DNA from: Gavia stellata
Taxonomy: Eukaryota > Chordata > Aves > Gaviiformes > Gaviidae
Direction: 5' to 3'
NCBI RefSeq assembly: GCF_030936135.1
Contig: NC_082619.1
Coordinates: 8,249,208 to 8,313,207, forward strand
DNA: 64,000 nt
Below, in pieces: positions 39,501 through 51,500 of the stretch. The stretch's first letter is position 1, and each line of letters begins with the position of its first letter. The notes beneath the pieces were generated by a model. That model was not told the DNA's origin and did not search any database. It saw only the letters and a program-made list of their open reading frames with translations. A program made the translations under genes and the position numbers.

Positions 39501-42500
39501 GAGCAAATCCCATTGCGCTGGGATAACTGGGGTGCTGGGGGAGACCATCCCTGGCGCAGCATTTTGCATTTCTCCCCCGAAAGACTCCATAAATACTTTT
39601 TTTTTTTAATTTGCACAGCTGCAGAGGCTCATTGAGGGTTGTGCTACCTCATGGTCTTCATCCCCTTCTCCACGTGCTTTGGTGTTGTATGTATATTTGC
39701 ATTTTATATTGCATCAATTTAGCATCATCATCAGAGCAAACTGTGGATTTGCAAGAAGAATTGCAAATCTGTTTTCTGAGAGTCATCTTGTGTGTGGACA
39801 TGGATGTGCTTGACGGAGGTGCAAAGAGACCTCTCGGTGGAGGAGCAACTGTAGCAAGGTCGGCCCAAAGGATGCTGTGGGCATGTGGAAATACCACCCC
39901 ATCCCCATCCAACATCTCTAACCAAAGAGAGACATTTTCGGATAAAATATTACCATCAATGAGCGGGTGCTGATGTCGATCCCCAAAATGCAAAGCCACC
40001 ATGACAGCAGATGGCTCTAAGACATCCACCCCGAAGCCAAACTTTTTTGCCTGTCAAAACATCTTGAAAGTGCTGGCTGTGGTGCAATGATGGAAAGCAC
40101 CAAGACATTGGGACGAGTCATTGCCTGGTGAAGAAGATGGTGAATTTTTCAATTTTTAAGCTTTTTGTTGTTGTTGGAAAAGGTCTAGAGGGAGCACTTT
40201 CAGCCTTGGCTTGGGAGTGAGGTCTACACCACCAGGTTCTTGCAAGCTGGGAGGGAATGGGTGGATGGTGTGGGCTGAAAATGGACATGGGACCTAAAAC
40301 AGTGGACGTTATGGGGGGTCTTCTCCTTTGCCCTCTGCAGGCACCCGCTGTTCCCGCTGCTGACTCTGCTCTTCGAGAAGTGCGAGCAAGCGACGCAGGG
40401 CTCCGAGTGCATCACTTCAGCCAGCTTCGACGTTGACATTGAGAACTTCGTCCACCAGCAGGAGCAGGAGCACAAGCCCTTCTTCAGCGATGACCCCGAG
40501 CTGGACAACCTGGTAGAGGCAGCTGGGGCTTGGCACATGGTTTTTGGGGTGTGGGGAGAGGGTAGGGGGTGAGGAACAAGTTATGGAGGTCTACCATCTT
40601 GGGCAACATCTTGGGGCTCTGTTTGTAGAGTTGGCCATCTTGGCAGTGCTCTCTGCAGACCTTGTGAGACCTTCTTCAGGACCTTTTCTGAGACCTTTTC
40701 CATAACATCCCTGTGAGAACAAACCCCAGCCCTATTTTTGGTTAGTCTTCCCACAGAAATGCCATGGGGTCAACATGTTTCCTGGAAACAGCCAAGATCG
40801 ATAGCTGGTTTGTGCCCCAAAACTTGCAATCTCCGCAGGAAATACTGCTCTTCAGTGCAATATGCAATAGTGTCTGCCTTCTTCTCTGGCACCGTCTTGT
40901 TTCAAGTGTGATGGCCAGCTCTTGTCCTAGAAACAAGGCAAAATAAGAGTTTTTTCCGAAAAGGGTGATGCATACCAATGGTTTGTGACACTTTGGACTG
41001 TTTTTGGTGGCTTCCCTGTCATAGCAACCCAAATTTCCTACCATGCCCATTGCTGCTGGAAGGCGCCTCAGAAGACTCTGCTTGGGATGGAGCTTTTCTC
41101 TTGTGGGGCCTCAGGAAACATCCCCAAATTCCATTATTTTGTCCAGGAAGCCACCACATGTGGTTTCCATGGCAAGCATGTGGGTGGACAGGCCCATGGC
41201 ACCATCCTGGTGCACCCTCCCAGCGCTCCGCAAGCAGATTTTTAAGGTCAAAAGAGGCAATTTCACCCACTTCTGATGATGCAAAGAGCAAAACACCTTC
41301 CCTGAGGGATGGTGTGCCCCCTGGGATGTCTTGCAGAGGCATTTCCATCCCAGAAAAGAAGCAAAATCAGGCAATTCACAGGAAGCTTTTTCCAAATATT
41401 GGAGATATCAGGGAGGTGAGTTTGTCCAACAACCTGTCATGAAGGGAAGAAGAATGAGCGATGTTCATCCAAATGCAAAAACTACTGCTTTCCTAAAAAC
41501 GCAAGGAACAGTTTCAAGATGGATTAAAATCCCACGTTTTATACCCAGTTTCAGCTCATGGAGGAGAGTTTTGTTGACAACCCTAAATCAAGAGTGTTTT
41601 AGCAGTCTGTGGAAAGGCCTCCAAAAAAATTACAGGCCATGCAAAGCAAGCCCCTTTTGCAGATTACTAAACCCATTTTGCAATGCCTGATAGCCAAGAA
41701 CAGAAATCGCTCTGGGACGAGCAACCAGAAAAAGCAAGTTTTGGATTATTTCAGTTTTGGGACTGAACATGCATCATGTTGAGGTGCACCAAACAAACCC
41801 CATTATATTAAATTACATAAAAATGGATGCAATGATATAGCAAGAGGAAAGAGAGGAAGCCAGCTGAAGCTAAAAGAAAATCTAAAATTTTGGGGAGGAA
41901 AACCTATTCCTACACATATCAAGGTGAAACATCTCCAGCAAATGGTCAGTGCAGGAGATATGTCCATAGAGGCTATTTTCACTGGGTTTTTTGTGGTTTC
42001 TTAAAAAAAAACCCCACACCAATCATGGTTTTTGGGCATGTTTTGGAGCAACTCTTGCTGCCGAGGTGAAATTTGGCCATGGGCAGTTGCATTGATGCCA
42101 TGTATGACCTTGCAGCACTGGATATATTCATATTCATATATATATATATATATATATGTATTTTTGCCCTATTTCTAGGAAACATCTCTATGCATATATT
42201 CTATCCAATGCCCAGAACTTCTCCAAAAGCGATCCAAATCACTCGGTGTGGTTGGCCTCCATCAGGACAGAGGAGATGGTTAATGTCATGCTGAAGAAGG
42301 ACTGTTCCTGTTGGTGGGGAGCGCCAACTGGAGGGAATTTTGGATGAAAAAGTCTTGCAGTGCTCAAAACTCAACATTTCCACCTGTTCCTGAGCTGACA
42401 CTTTTTCCCTATTTTCATTGTCCTTTTTTTTTGGTTATTCTTTGTTTGGTTGGTTTTTTTTACCACCACCGATTCCCTGGAAATCAGCGATGGCAAAGCA

Positions 42501-45500
42501 GGGATGAAAAGGCCAGCGGCATTAGCCATCATTAGAATAAGAGTCATGTATTCCTCACCGCCGAGATGCACATAATTAGAAATTAGAAAAAGGTCAGATC
42601 TCACCATTATCAACTCAATCAGCTGCCGAGTGCCACACAGTCAATTAATTCAGCATCTGTATTTTTTACAACCCCGCGCACGTACGCCATCGGACTGTAA
42701 CTCTTTATCCGGACAGATATACGGCGCAGCGGAGCAGGGACATAAAATGAGACCCTAAGCAAATGAGCTGAGATAATTGAGAGATTTATTTTTTATACAT
42801 ATATGTGTCAGGTCTTCTTGCCTTTGCCCTTGAATATTGACTTTCATGGCCGTTGAGCCCTGGGAGGACACAGAGAGCCGGGGCGCGAGGCCTCCACCTT
42901 GCACTTTGCCTGCGCCAATTGCGGAGGAGGAAAAAAGGGTGGGAAAAAAAGCAAAAAAAGCAAAAAAAGGCAAAAAAAAGAGGATTTTTCCAGCCACAAG
43001 TGATCATCCCTGTTGTTCGCCAACCAAAAATTCGCTTTCTCCATCGTGGAGCTGCCACCCGAGTTTGGCCCTGGATTTTTCGGGATGTTTCCCAACCGGG
43101 GCAACTCGCAGTTTGTAAAGATGACCACTAAAATTTGCAAGTTAAAAATACCCTTTGAAATGCAAAGACGCTTTGTTACATAAAACCAGATTTATTGCCC
43201 CGGAGTGAATAGCTGAAATTTTATATATTATGCAAGATTTCAAACAGTGGCTGTAAAACTTAAGGTTTCAGCTCAGCAAGAGGAATGTTTTATGTGTAAA
43301 TTTTTTAACGTTTATGGGGTACGTTTTAATGAGGCCCAGGCTTTGCACCGGCAACAGCTTACGGTGGAGTTGCAGCCCCATAATCTTGTTAGAAGAAGTG
43401 GCCTCCGGAGAATAACCAAACACTTTTTGACATCCAGGGCTTTGGCTTGGACTTTTTTTGGGCACAGGGAGCAACTCCCTTGAAGGCAATGGTAAATTTT
43501 GTGAATTTTCACCTCTTGGGATTTCAGAGGCATGGTTGATGGGGAGGGAAAATAAATGCGGAGGTGCAGAGGGATGGGCTCTGGGATGGGTTTTGGGTAA
43601 GAATATTGATTTTTTTGGCTTTTTTTGGTGTGTTGAGAAAGGAAATGCATTTAATCCTACTGTAGGGATTGGCTCCGGGTTAGATTTTGGGTGAGAATAT
43701 TGATTTTTTGGTTTTTTTTCCCCGATGTGTTGAGGCAAAGAATTATTTTAATTTTGCCATTGTGTGCCCTTGCATAGATGGTGAAGGCGATCCAGGTGCT
43801 GCGCATCCATCTCCTGGAGCTGGAGAAGGTCAACGAGTTGTGCAAGGACTTCTGCAACCGCTACATCACCTGCCTCAAAACCAAGATGCACAGCGACAAC
43901 CTACTCAGGAATGACTTGGGGGGGCCCTACTCCCCCAACCCCTCCTCCATCAGCCTCCACCCCCAGGTAACGCCTTAAAATTGCCTGTAATCACCATCGT
44001 TGCACGTTGGCCAATGGGCGAGTTGGGCCAACAAGGTTTGAGTGTTGCTCTACAACTCTTGTGGCCTCCTGGAAATTCATCAAAACCCATCCCCAATTGA
44101 GGAAAATAATTTTAAAAACCCCATAGCTTGCTCATATGGTGCAATAAATGATGCTGTGGTGATCTTTTTTCTTTTTTTAAAAACTTTTTTTTCATGGTCT
44201 TTTTTTTCATGGCCTTTTTTTCATGGGTTTGGCAGAGCTGCAACCCCAATGTTTGTGTCTCTGCAAAAAGGAGAGATGAGGACTTCTCCTAAACTCTCAT
44301 GTTGCAGCAATGAAATGTGGGGAAGGAATTGCAGAAGCCATGCAAGCACATGGGAAAATGGACAAGAAATTTGCATTTTTTCATGAAAAAATACTATTTG
44401 TTGGTGGGAAGGACAGAAACACCATGATTTTCTCCACCATTTCCTCTATGCCCGTTCTTGTCTTTGTTTCAAGGCAGCTCAACAGATTTTTGTGTCTCGG
44501 ATAACCCTTTTTGGCTTCACTGCTCCTTTTTTGCCCCAGCATACCTTGCAGTTCTCCCCCAGCATGATCAATGTTCACAATTCTTTGCATAATTTGGGTT
44601 TTAGCTGGGAGAAGGAAACATTTGGTGCCTCAAGTACAGTGGGAAAGTACAAGGAGATGCCCAAGAATTGCAGAAATATAAACTGAAATGGCCAAACCAA
44701 GCTGCACCCTGGTGGCTTTTGGGGCAAAATAAGGGATTTTAACTTAATATTTGGAAAAAAAGTTGCCCACGGGTTGAGGTTTTCATGTACATTTGCATTG
44801 CAGGGGGTAAGTGTTGGCTGGTTGCATCCCAGAACACTTCCTTGATGCAACATTGTGTGTCCTTTAGGGTTTTCTCTCCCTCAGATACTGGATTTTTTTG
44901 GGGGAAAATGGAATTTGATGTTGCACAGTCCCACCAGAAATAACTGGAGCCAACTCAAAATAAGCCAGGGTGTCCCCAGGCAGCTCTTGGGGTTATCCCC
45001 CAAAAGGAGGCAGGTGGTGGGGGCTTCTTTAGGTCTTTTCAGGGCATTTTTAGGGTGGTGGAAAGGAAAAAAATGTGATTTTAGCTCAGCTCCAAGTGCT
45101 GCAGAGTTTGAAGCTCCCAACATGATGCTTGTGGCCACTTTCTTCCTCCAGCATGGGGAGAGAAAAGCCCCCCCCAAAAGTTTTATTCTTATTTGGGTTT
45201 CCTGAAAGCACCAAACCACTTAATCATTGATCTAAAAAAGCCCAGCCTCTCTCTATTTTCTAATAATCTCTAGAAATGGACTTATTATCCCTTCACTGCT
45301 TTATGGTAGCATTCCTTATGATCAAAATTAGCAAGACACTTGCATAAAAGAGAACAATAATTGCTCAACGAGCATCTCGTTTGTAATTTATTAGTTTCTA
45401 TTATTGTGCGTCACCATGGCAACCACTCGCATCCCGGGTGATGAGAGAGATGTTAGATAGGAGCCGACGAAGCTCCCGGTCCCAGCAAATGGAGATGCAC

Positions 45501-48500
45501 GTTTTTTATCAGTAATTTTCATGAAAATAATAAGTGAGGGAGTTAATGAGATGGAAAGCCGTCCTGTGGCTATTGTGATTTTTTTTTCCTCTTTTCCTTT
45601 TTTTTTTTTTTTTTTTTTTTTTAAGTGTTGATCTAATTAGAATGCATCGGTCAGGAAAAGTAATGAGGATTTAGTGCCTCACAAAGAGGTGGGGATCGTA
45701 TCAGAAAATTAGCACGAGTCTTTGGAAAATAATCAGGCCCATGGAGAGGTACCAAGCGCCTCTGATTCCTGCAAACCCAGAGCTGCTGGCATTTCCCTTC
45801 CGGGCAAGACTTGAAAGTTGAGAAATTCAACTGAGGATTTGGAGGCAGTTGCTAAATAAATGGGAATGCACCCAGGAAAGACCCAACTGGAGGGGAAACG
45901 CTCACTCAGTGATGAAGGGATTTTGGGCAGGCAACGGGAGCCGAAATATTCACGGTGATAGACCAGAAGGAGCCACCATCTCATCTGGTCATTGGATGAG
46001 GATGATGTACCAGTGATGATATAATGGCAATGTTTTCCTAATTATCCAGCTAAGCAATGTCAAGTGCCCGAGTGCTTTGACTCATTGAGTATACTTGAGT
46101 TTGCATGGATAAGGCATAAAAAAATGGGTGGAAATACTCTATATCCATCAGTTGAGTTTTAAGGGCTGGGAGTGTTCCAGAGAGCTGAAGAATCACAGGA
46201 TCAGTGTTTTAAAAATGGCAAGTGGGATGATTTTGCTAATTATCATCCTATTATTCTCACGCTGAGGGCAGGTAAACCAGCTATGGGGCCAGTAATTTAG
46301 GAATTTTTTAAAAAATCTAAATAATGGAAATGTGATTAATATCAATGAACGAGGTTTGTCATAAAGCAGGTTTTCTCAGGGTATGGGAGGGGCATCAATC
46401 ATTTTGTGAGGAGATACACCAGGTTAGTCATGAAAGCGAAATATTTCAATTTTTTGCAAAGTTTTTTACTGCGGGACAGCCTGCTTAAAAAATTATGGAT
46501 ACGCAATAACAAGGATGTTCAACCCAAAGTGAGAAATCAACATCCGGAGCTGTCAAAATGTTATTGCAGGAGAATCGTGGCTGGATTTCCCCGGTGTATC
46601 TAAAAAGGACGGCCCTTGGCTTGGTGTTATTTTTGCTTTCTAAGATGAGAAATGCAAGAATGTCTGGAAATGCAAAAATGCCTGGAGGCAATGGAAAGAT
46701 GAGAGAGCACCCAAACAGGTGTCTCGACTGTTGCTGAATTCTTCTCATGTCGCCAAGTCCGGAGATGACTCCTGGCCTTAGCCAAGTTTGGGTGAAAAGT
46801 TAGCTTTTTTTCCTTAAACCTTCATTACCTTATAAACATTCTTCTACCCTGTTTTCTCCATTGCCTACTCATTTCGTGCTCCACTTTTTTTTTGTGGAGG
46901 AGTTTTAGCCTCTTTGCCCTGCAAATCCACCGAGCAATTCCCCTTCTTCCATTTTTCTTGGTTGTTTTTCACTTGGCTTCATTCCTCTCCCTTGAGTCCT
47001 CATCGGACCCTTTTTAACTTCCTCCTTTCATTTCCTGAATATTTTTTGAGTTTTTTTGAGTTTTTCAGACAAGGATAGGAGAGGGGAGGTGCTTGTGGCA
47101 TGGGGGTGGGGGGGAAAGCCACACTTAAAGTAAATCAGTTCAGCTTTCCTTTGACATCAAAGTGGTCCTCACTGCTCCTCACTGCTCACTGCTCCTCACT
47201 GCTCTCTAGTTGACTTCACTTGCAAGAAAAAACGCACCACAAAGCCAATCATACTGAGAACTACAGCAGTGCCAGGGACGTTTAAATTGGATTAAATCTT
47301 GCATTTCTTGGCTCTCGTTTTGAGTGAGAATTGCAGCAGATAAGCAGTGTTTACATGGTCATTTTCAGGACAGCATTTCTTCTTCTTTTCTTCCTCCCCA
47401 TCTTGCTGGTGGTTGGAGGCTGACGGTTGGGTTGGCCTGACTCAATGTAGTATTTCTCTGGATAGATCTTAATTTATCCAAGTTTGCCCTGTGGACAAGC
47501 CTGGATTTCTCTGTTATTTAAAGTCAACTTTTTTTCCTCTCCATCCATCTACCCATCCATCCACGAAGGAGCCCTACGAATCTTCTTACATGAGTTTGAG
47601 TTTGGCCAACTCTTTTCTTGGCAAAGTCATAGGTTTCTTTTTTCTCCAACCAACCCCAATTTTCCCCAGCTTTATTCGAGCACAAATAAATTCCACAAAG
47701 TTAGGATGAGACAGAAATTTTTACGCACATGTGCCACCCAAAAATAAATTGCTGTATTATAAAGCACAAGGGGGAGGACATTAGCCCAAGTAGCATTGAA
47801 TTTTGGCACTTATTCACGCTTGGGCACTTGGTCTTTGCAACTTGCCTTGCTGCGAGAAAGGGTTTTTTTGTGCGATGCATTATGTACCAGGTCTTTTTCT
47901 TCAATAAAGTGACTTTTAATTTGGAGAAATCGTGTTTTGCCATAGGGCCACAGAAGGTCAGTGCCAAGATGTGGAGCTGCAGAGACACCTAGTGATGCAT
48001 TTTTTTACATTCAAGTTTCAAACTTGCCGGAAACATTTCAACTTCTTTGAGTCCTAAAATACAACATTTTCCACTGCAGCAAAATCACAAGCGTAATATA
48101 AATTGGCTGGCATTTGTAATCCAAGGCAATTAGTATGTAAAATATAGTTTTAAAATCTTCTTGGAGATATCTATATTTATGTTAAGGCAGAGCCTCCACT
48201 TCCGTTGGGTACCCTTGGTTTCACATTGATGTTGCAGATACACCATGAATTTCTTTCATATCTTTTTCGGATAATTACCAATATTCTGCCTTTGTGGACA
48301 CCGCTGAGATGGTGTTTTAGGACAGTTCTCCTCTACGCCACCAAAAACATGCAATTTTTGTCATCATAAAATGCTGTTGAAGATGGCTTTGACCACTATA
48401 TCTGCATATAGAAGTTTCTTGTTCCCACTTTCAGATATCCCAAATTATTTCTTCTCAATGTACTTCCAAAAATGGTCTTCTGGATGCCATTCTTTTGGAG

Positions 48501-51500
48501 AAATTGTGGAAAAACAAGGTGGGAGAGGAAAGCTGGATGTCCCAAGGCTGGTCCAAATCTCTGGTTACCCCTGGCCGTACGTGACTGCTTTTGAGGTTCT
48601 CCAAGGACCACATTTGATTTTATATGAATATTTCTACTGTGTTTGTTGGCTAGATGCTTAGCAAAAGCCAAGTCCAAGTGCATGCAAAAGCAACCAATTT
48701 TTGCTTTCTGTATGCTGAGAAATCCTCATTTTTAAACCAAAAACCATTTCCCTCAAAAGGCTGGATATTAAAAAAAGTACAAGTATTTTATGGACATACT
48801 TGCATTTTTAAAAATTAATTTAGCAATGAAAAGGAATGTCTGGAAGGCAAAGCAAAAATTCACAGCAATTGCAGCAAAATTTCCAGGTAAATAATATTCA
48901 GATCATCAAGGGAGAGGACAAAAATAACATGTGGCAGAGGCGTCCGTTGCAACATTTTGGGCTTGGCATCATGGAAGGTGAAAATGCAGCAAGGGTTTTT
49001 AATAGCAAAAACATGCAGGGAAATCAAAGTTTATTCAGAACCATTGCACAGGCAAATTGGTGGTGACTGATGGGGAAAAAGCTGATAGAAGCATGAATGT
49101 AATGGGGAAAAGAAAAAAAAAGGACCAAAAAAGACATTTTTTCCCCTTAGCAATGGGAAATGCATTGATGTGGACACAAGGGTACTCTAATTCCCTGCTG
49201 AATGAGGCACCCACATCATCTCTTGATGTAAAATTAATTGTTTTGTGTGTTCAAATTACCATCTCTATAGTTTTATTGCAAGGAAAAGAGGAGCTGTAGC
49301 TTTTTCTGACCTGACCATGTTTGTGTGGTCACCTTTTTCAGTGTTGTTGCATGTTGCTAGTCCAGGGAAATCCTCTTTTCTTAAGCCAAGACATAGGTTT
49401 CTTGAAGAAATGCATCAGAACGTAGGGAAATGGAATAAAAAGGTGAAAAAAAATCCCCTTTGTTGGCATTTTGTTCAACAACTGAGAACCAGCCGGACAC
49501 CAGGGAAGTGATGCAGAATGGGAAAATGGGTAGGAAAAGGGGAAAAATATTTTTATTGCAAGAAATGAGTGCAGTTTTATTTCCATTACAGCTGGGCGAA
49601 TTAGGGATATATAGTTATCTTCGGCTTATTTTGAAATGGTAATTTTCTAAATATTATTGGCATAACACACAAAAATCGTGCCCATCTGTGAGGTTGTCGT
49701 ACATAGCCCTGTATTCCCCCATACAATTCCCTCAATTGCGGCACCTTTCCCTTCCCAAAATGTTGCATTAAATACTCAAATAATCATTCAATTTGGGCTT
49801 TTTCCAATTGCTTCTCACATGCAAGAGCTGCTCCATAGATGGGGTTGATAATAAGATTACAGCCCCTGGCTAAAAAAATGCCCATTTTTGTGAGAAGTTA
49901 GCTTAAAGCTGTAAGGAATTCTATCAGATTGGGTTATATTATTATTAATTGCACTGTTTTACTGTTATTCTGGCAAGGGGAAACTGTGGTTCTTGCCCCA
50001 GCTTTTAGCAAATGCTGCATCATCCAGTTCCAGTCAAAGCACCAAAAAAAATAGAAATTTGTAGAAAGAAGAAGATGATTGAAGAAATTCCTACTTCTCT
50101 ATCACGCTCTTTTTTTCCCTCTCCTTTTTCCTTATGGGAAATAGTGGCTGCACAAAAAAGATGAGTTTGGGGAAGACGCTAAGTGGGAGATTTACTTATT
50201 TTTCCCCCTTTTTTTTCAATTTTCAAACTGAAAAATCCCTTTTTCTGCAATTTTGCCTGTTGAACCACCTACGAGAAATAAAAAAGGCAATGCATTGGAT
50301 TTATTAGAAGGGGAAAATGAAAATCTTGCATGCTCCTGCCATGTATTAAAATTCATGTTTTTAAATTTTTTTTTTGCAGGAGATGCTGCAGAGCTCACCC
50401 GCGGCGCTGCCGCCTGCCTCCAACCCACCGCCAGGCATCGTGGTGCCGGCGGCAGCGCTACCGCCGGGCAACTTGGCCATGAGTACCGGCAGCGGCTCAC
50501 CTGCCGTGCCAGGTAGGGACCATGGGAAAGCTTCTGGGAGGGGGTGTAGAAATTTGGGGTTTTGGTACCCCCACAAGCCTTTTTTTCCATAGGTGGAGCC
50601 TTGTACCAGCCCGTGACCATGGTGACGTCGCAGGGCCAGGTACTCGCCCAAGCCATCGCCCCCGGTGCCCTGCAGATCCCCAACACACAGGTAAGACCTT
50701 CCCACCTCAAATTTCCATTTTACGCAACATTTTGCACTGGTGCAGCAAGGAAAAACCCCAATTTCTCCATAAATTCAACCCTTGGAGTATCCTAAATTTT
50801 TAATTAGCAAGAAAAGTTGATTAAATCCATCTGCCAGGCGCCTTTGGGGTACCTAAAAATTATAGCAACGCTTATCCTATTGCTGTATTATATAATATTG
50901 TAACGTATAACATAGTATAGTATATTACAGGAATTTATATGATATATGATATATATTATTTCTATTACATTATGGATCCTTTTTTTCCTTGCTTTATGGA
51001 TTTTGGGGTATTTTTTAGCCACTTGCTCTGTTTTTATTCCTGTTTTTGTCATGGCAATTAACTACGCAGGGTTTCCCCGCGTGCCTGCATTCTTGCAATA
51101 AGTTGGCAATTTGGGGTAAAAATGGATTTATAAGGACAACTTGCTATCCCCGTTGGCTGCATTGCCCATGATCTCTTCCAAACCCCCATTCCCCAGGAAT
51201 TTGATTTCTGCTACGCTGCTTCCGGGGGGCAGATCAGCAAAAATCCCACCATGCAAATTTTTTTCTGAAATGCCCCAATTTCATTGCAGGAACCTCTTTA
51301 AAAAAAAAAAAAAAAAAAGAAAGAAAAGGCATTTTGGAAATGGGTGGCACCTCCCTGGCTTTTTAAAATTTCTTTCTTTAATATCTCACGGTCGCAGGCT
51401 TAAATCTTGCAGCAAAACCCTCTGTGGCAGGAAAAACATGCATGCGGGGAATATCAGGGCAGGGAGAGAGCCCCGGACAAGCACCTCCGGATGCTCTTCC

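Larger units (their letters stand above)
36100..40340 (+). other. PKNOX2 intron 2
   Basis: Contains the TTAATGCA array at its start, AT-rich sequence at 36610-36800 and the ATTTT/ATTCT pentamer tract at 38640-38870. Otherwise unique sequence with no exon, ending in CCTCTGCAG. Confidence 0.75.
43967..50379 (+). other. PKNOX2 intron 4
   Basis: The longest intron between coding exons. It contains an X-box at 45410, poly(T) at about 45579-45622 and a LINE relic near 46150-46350. Sequence 45240-45560 is complex, AT-rich and looks conserved. No other gene or RNA recognised. Confidence 0.7.
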
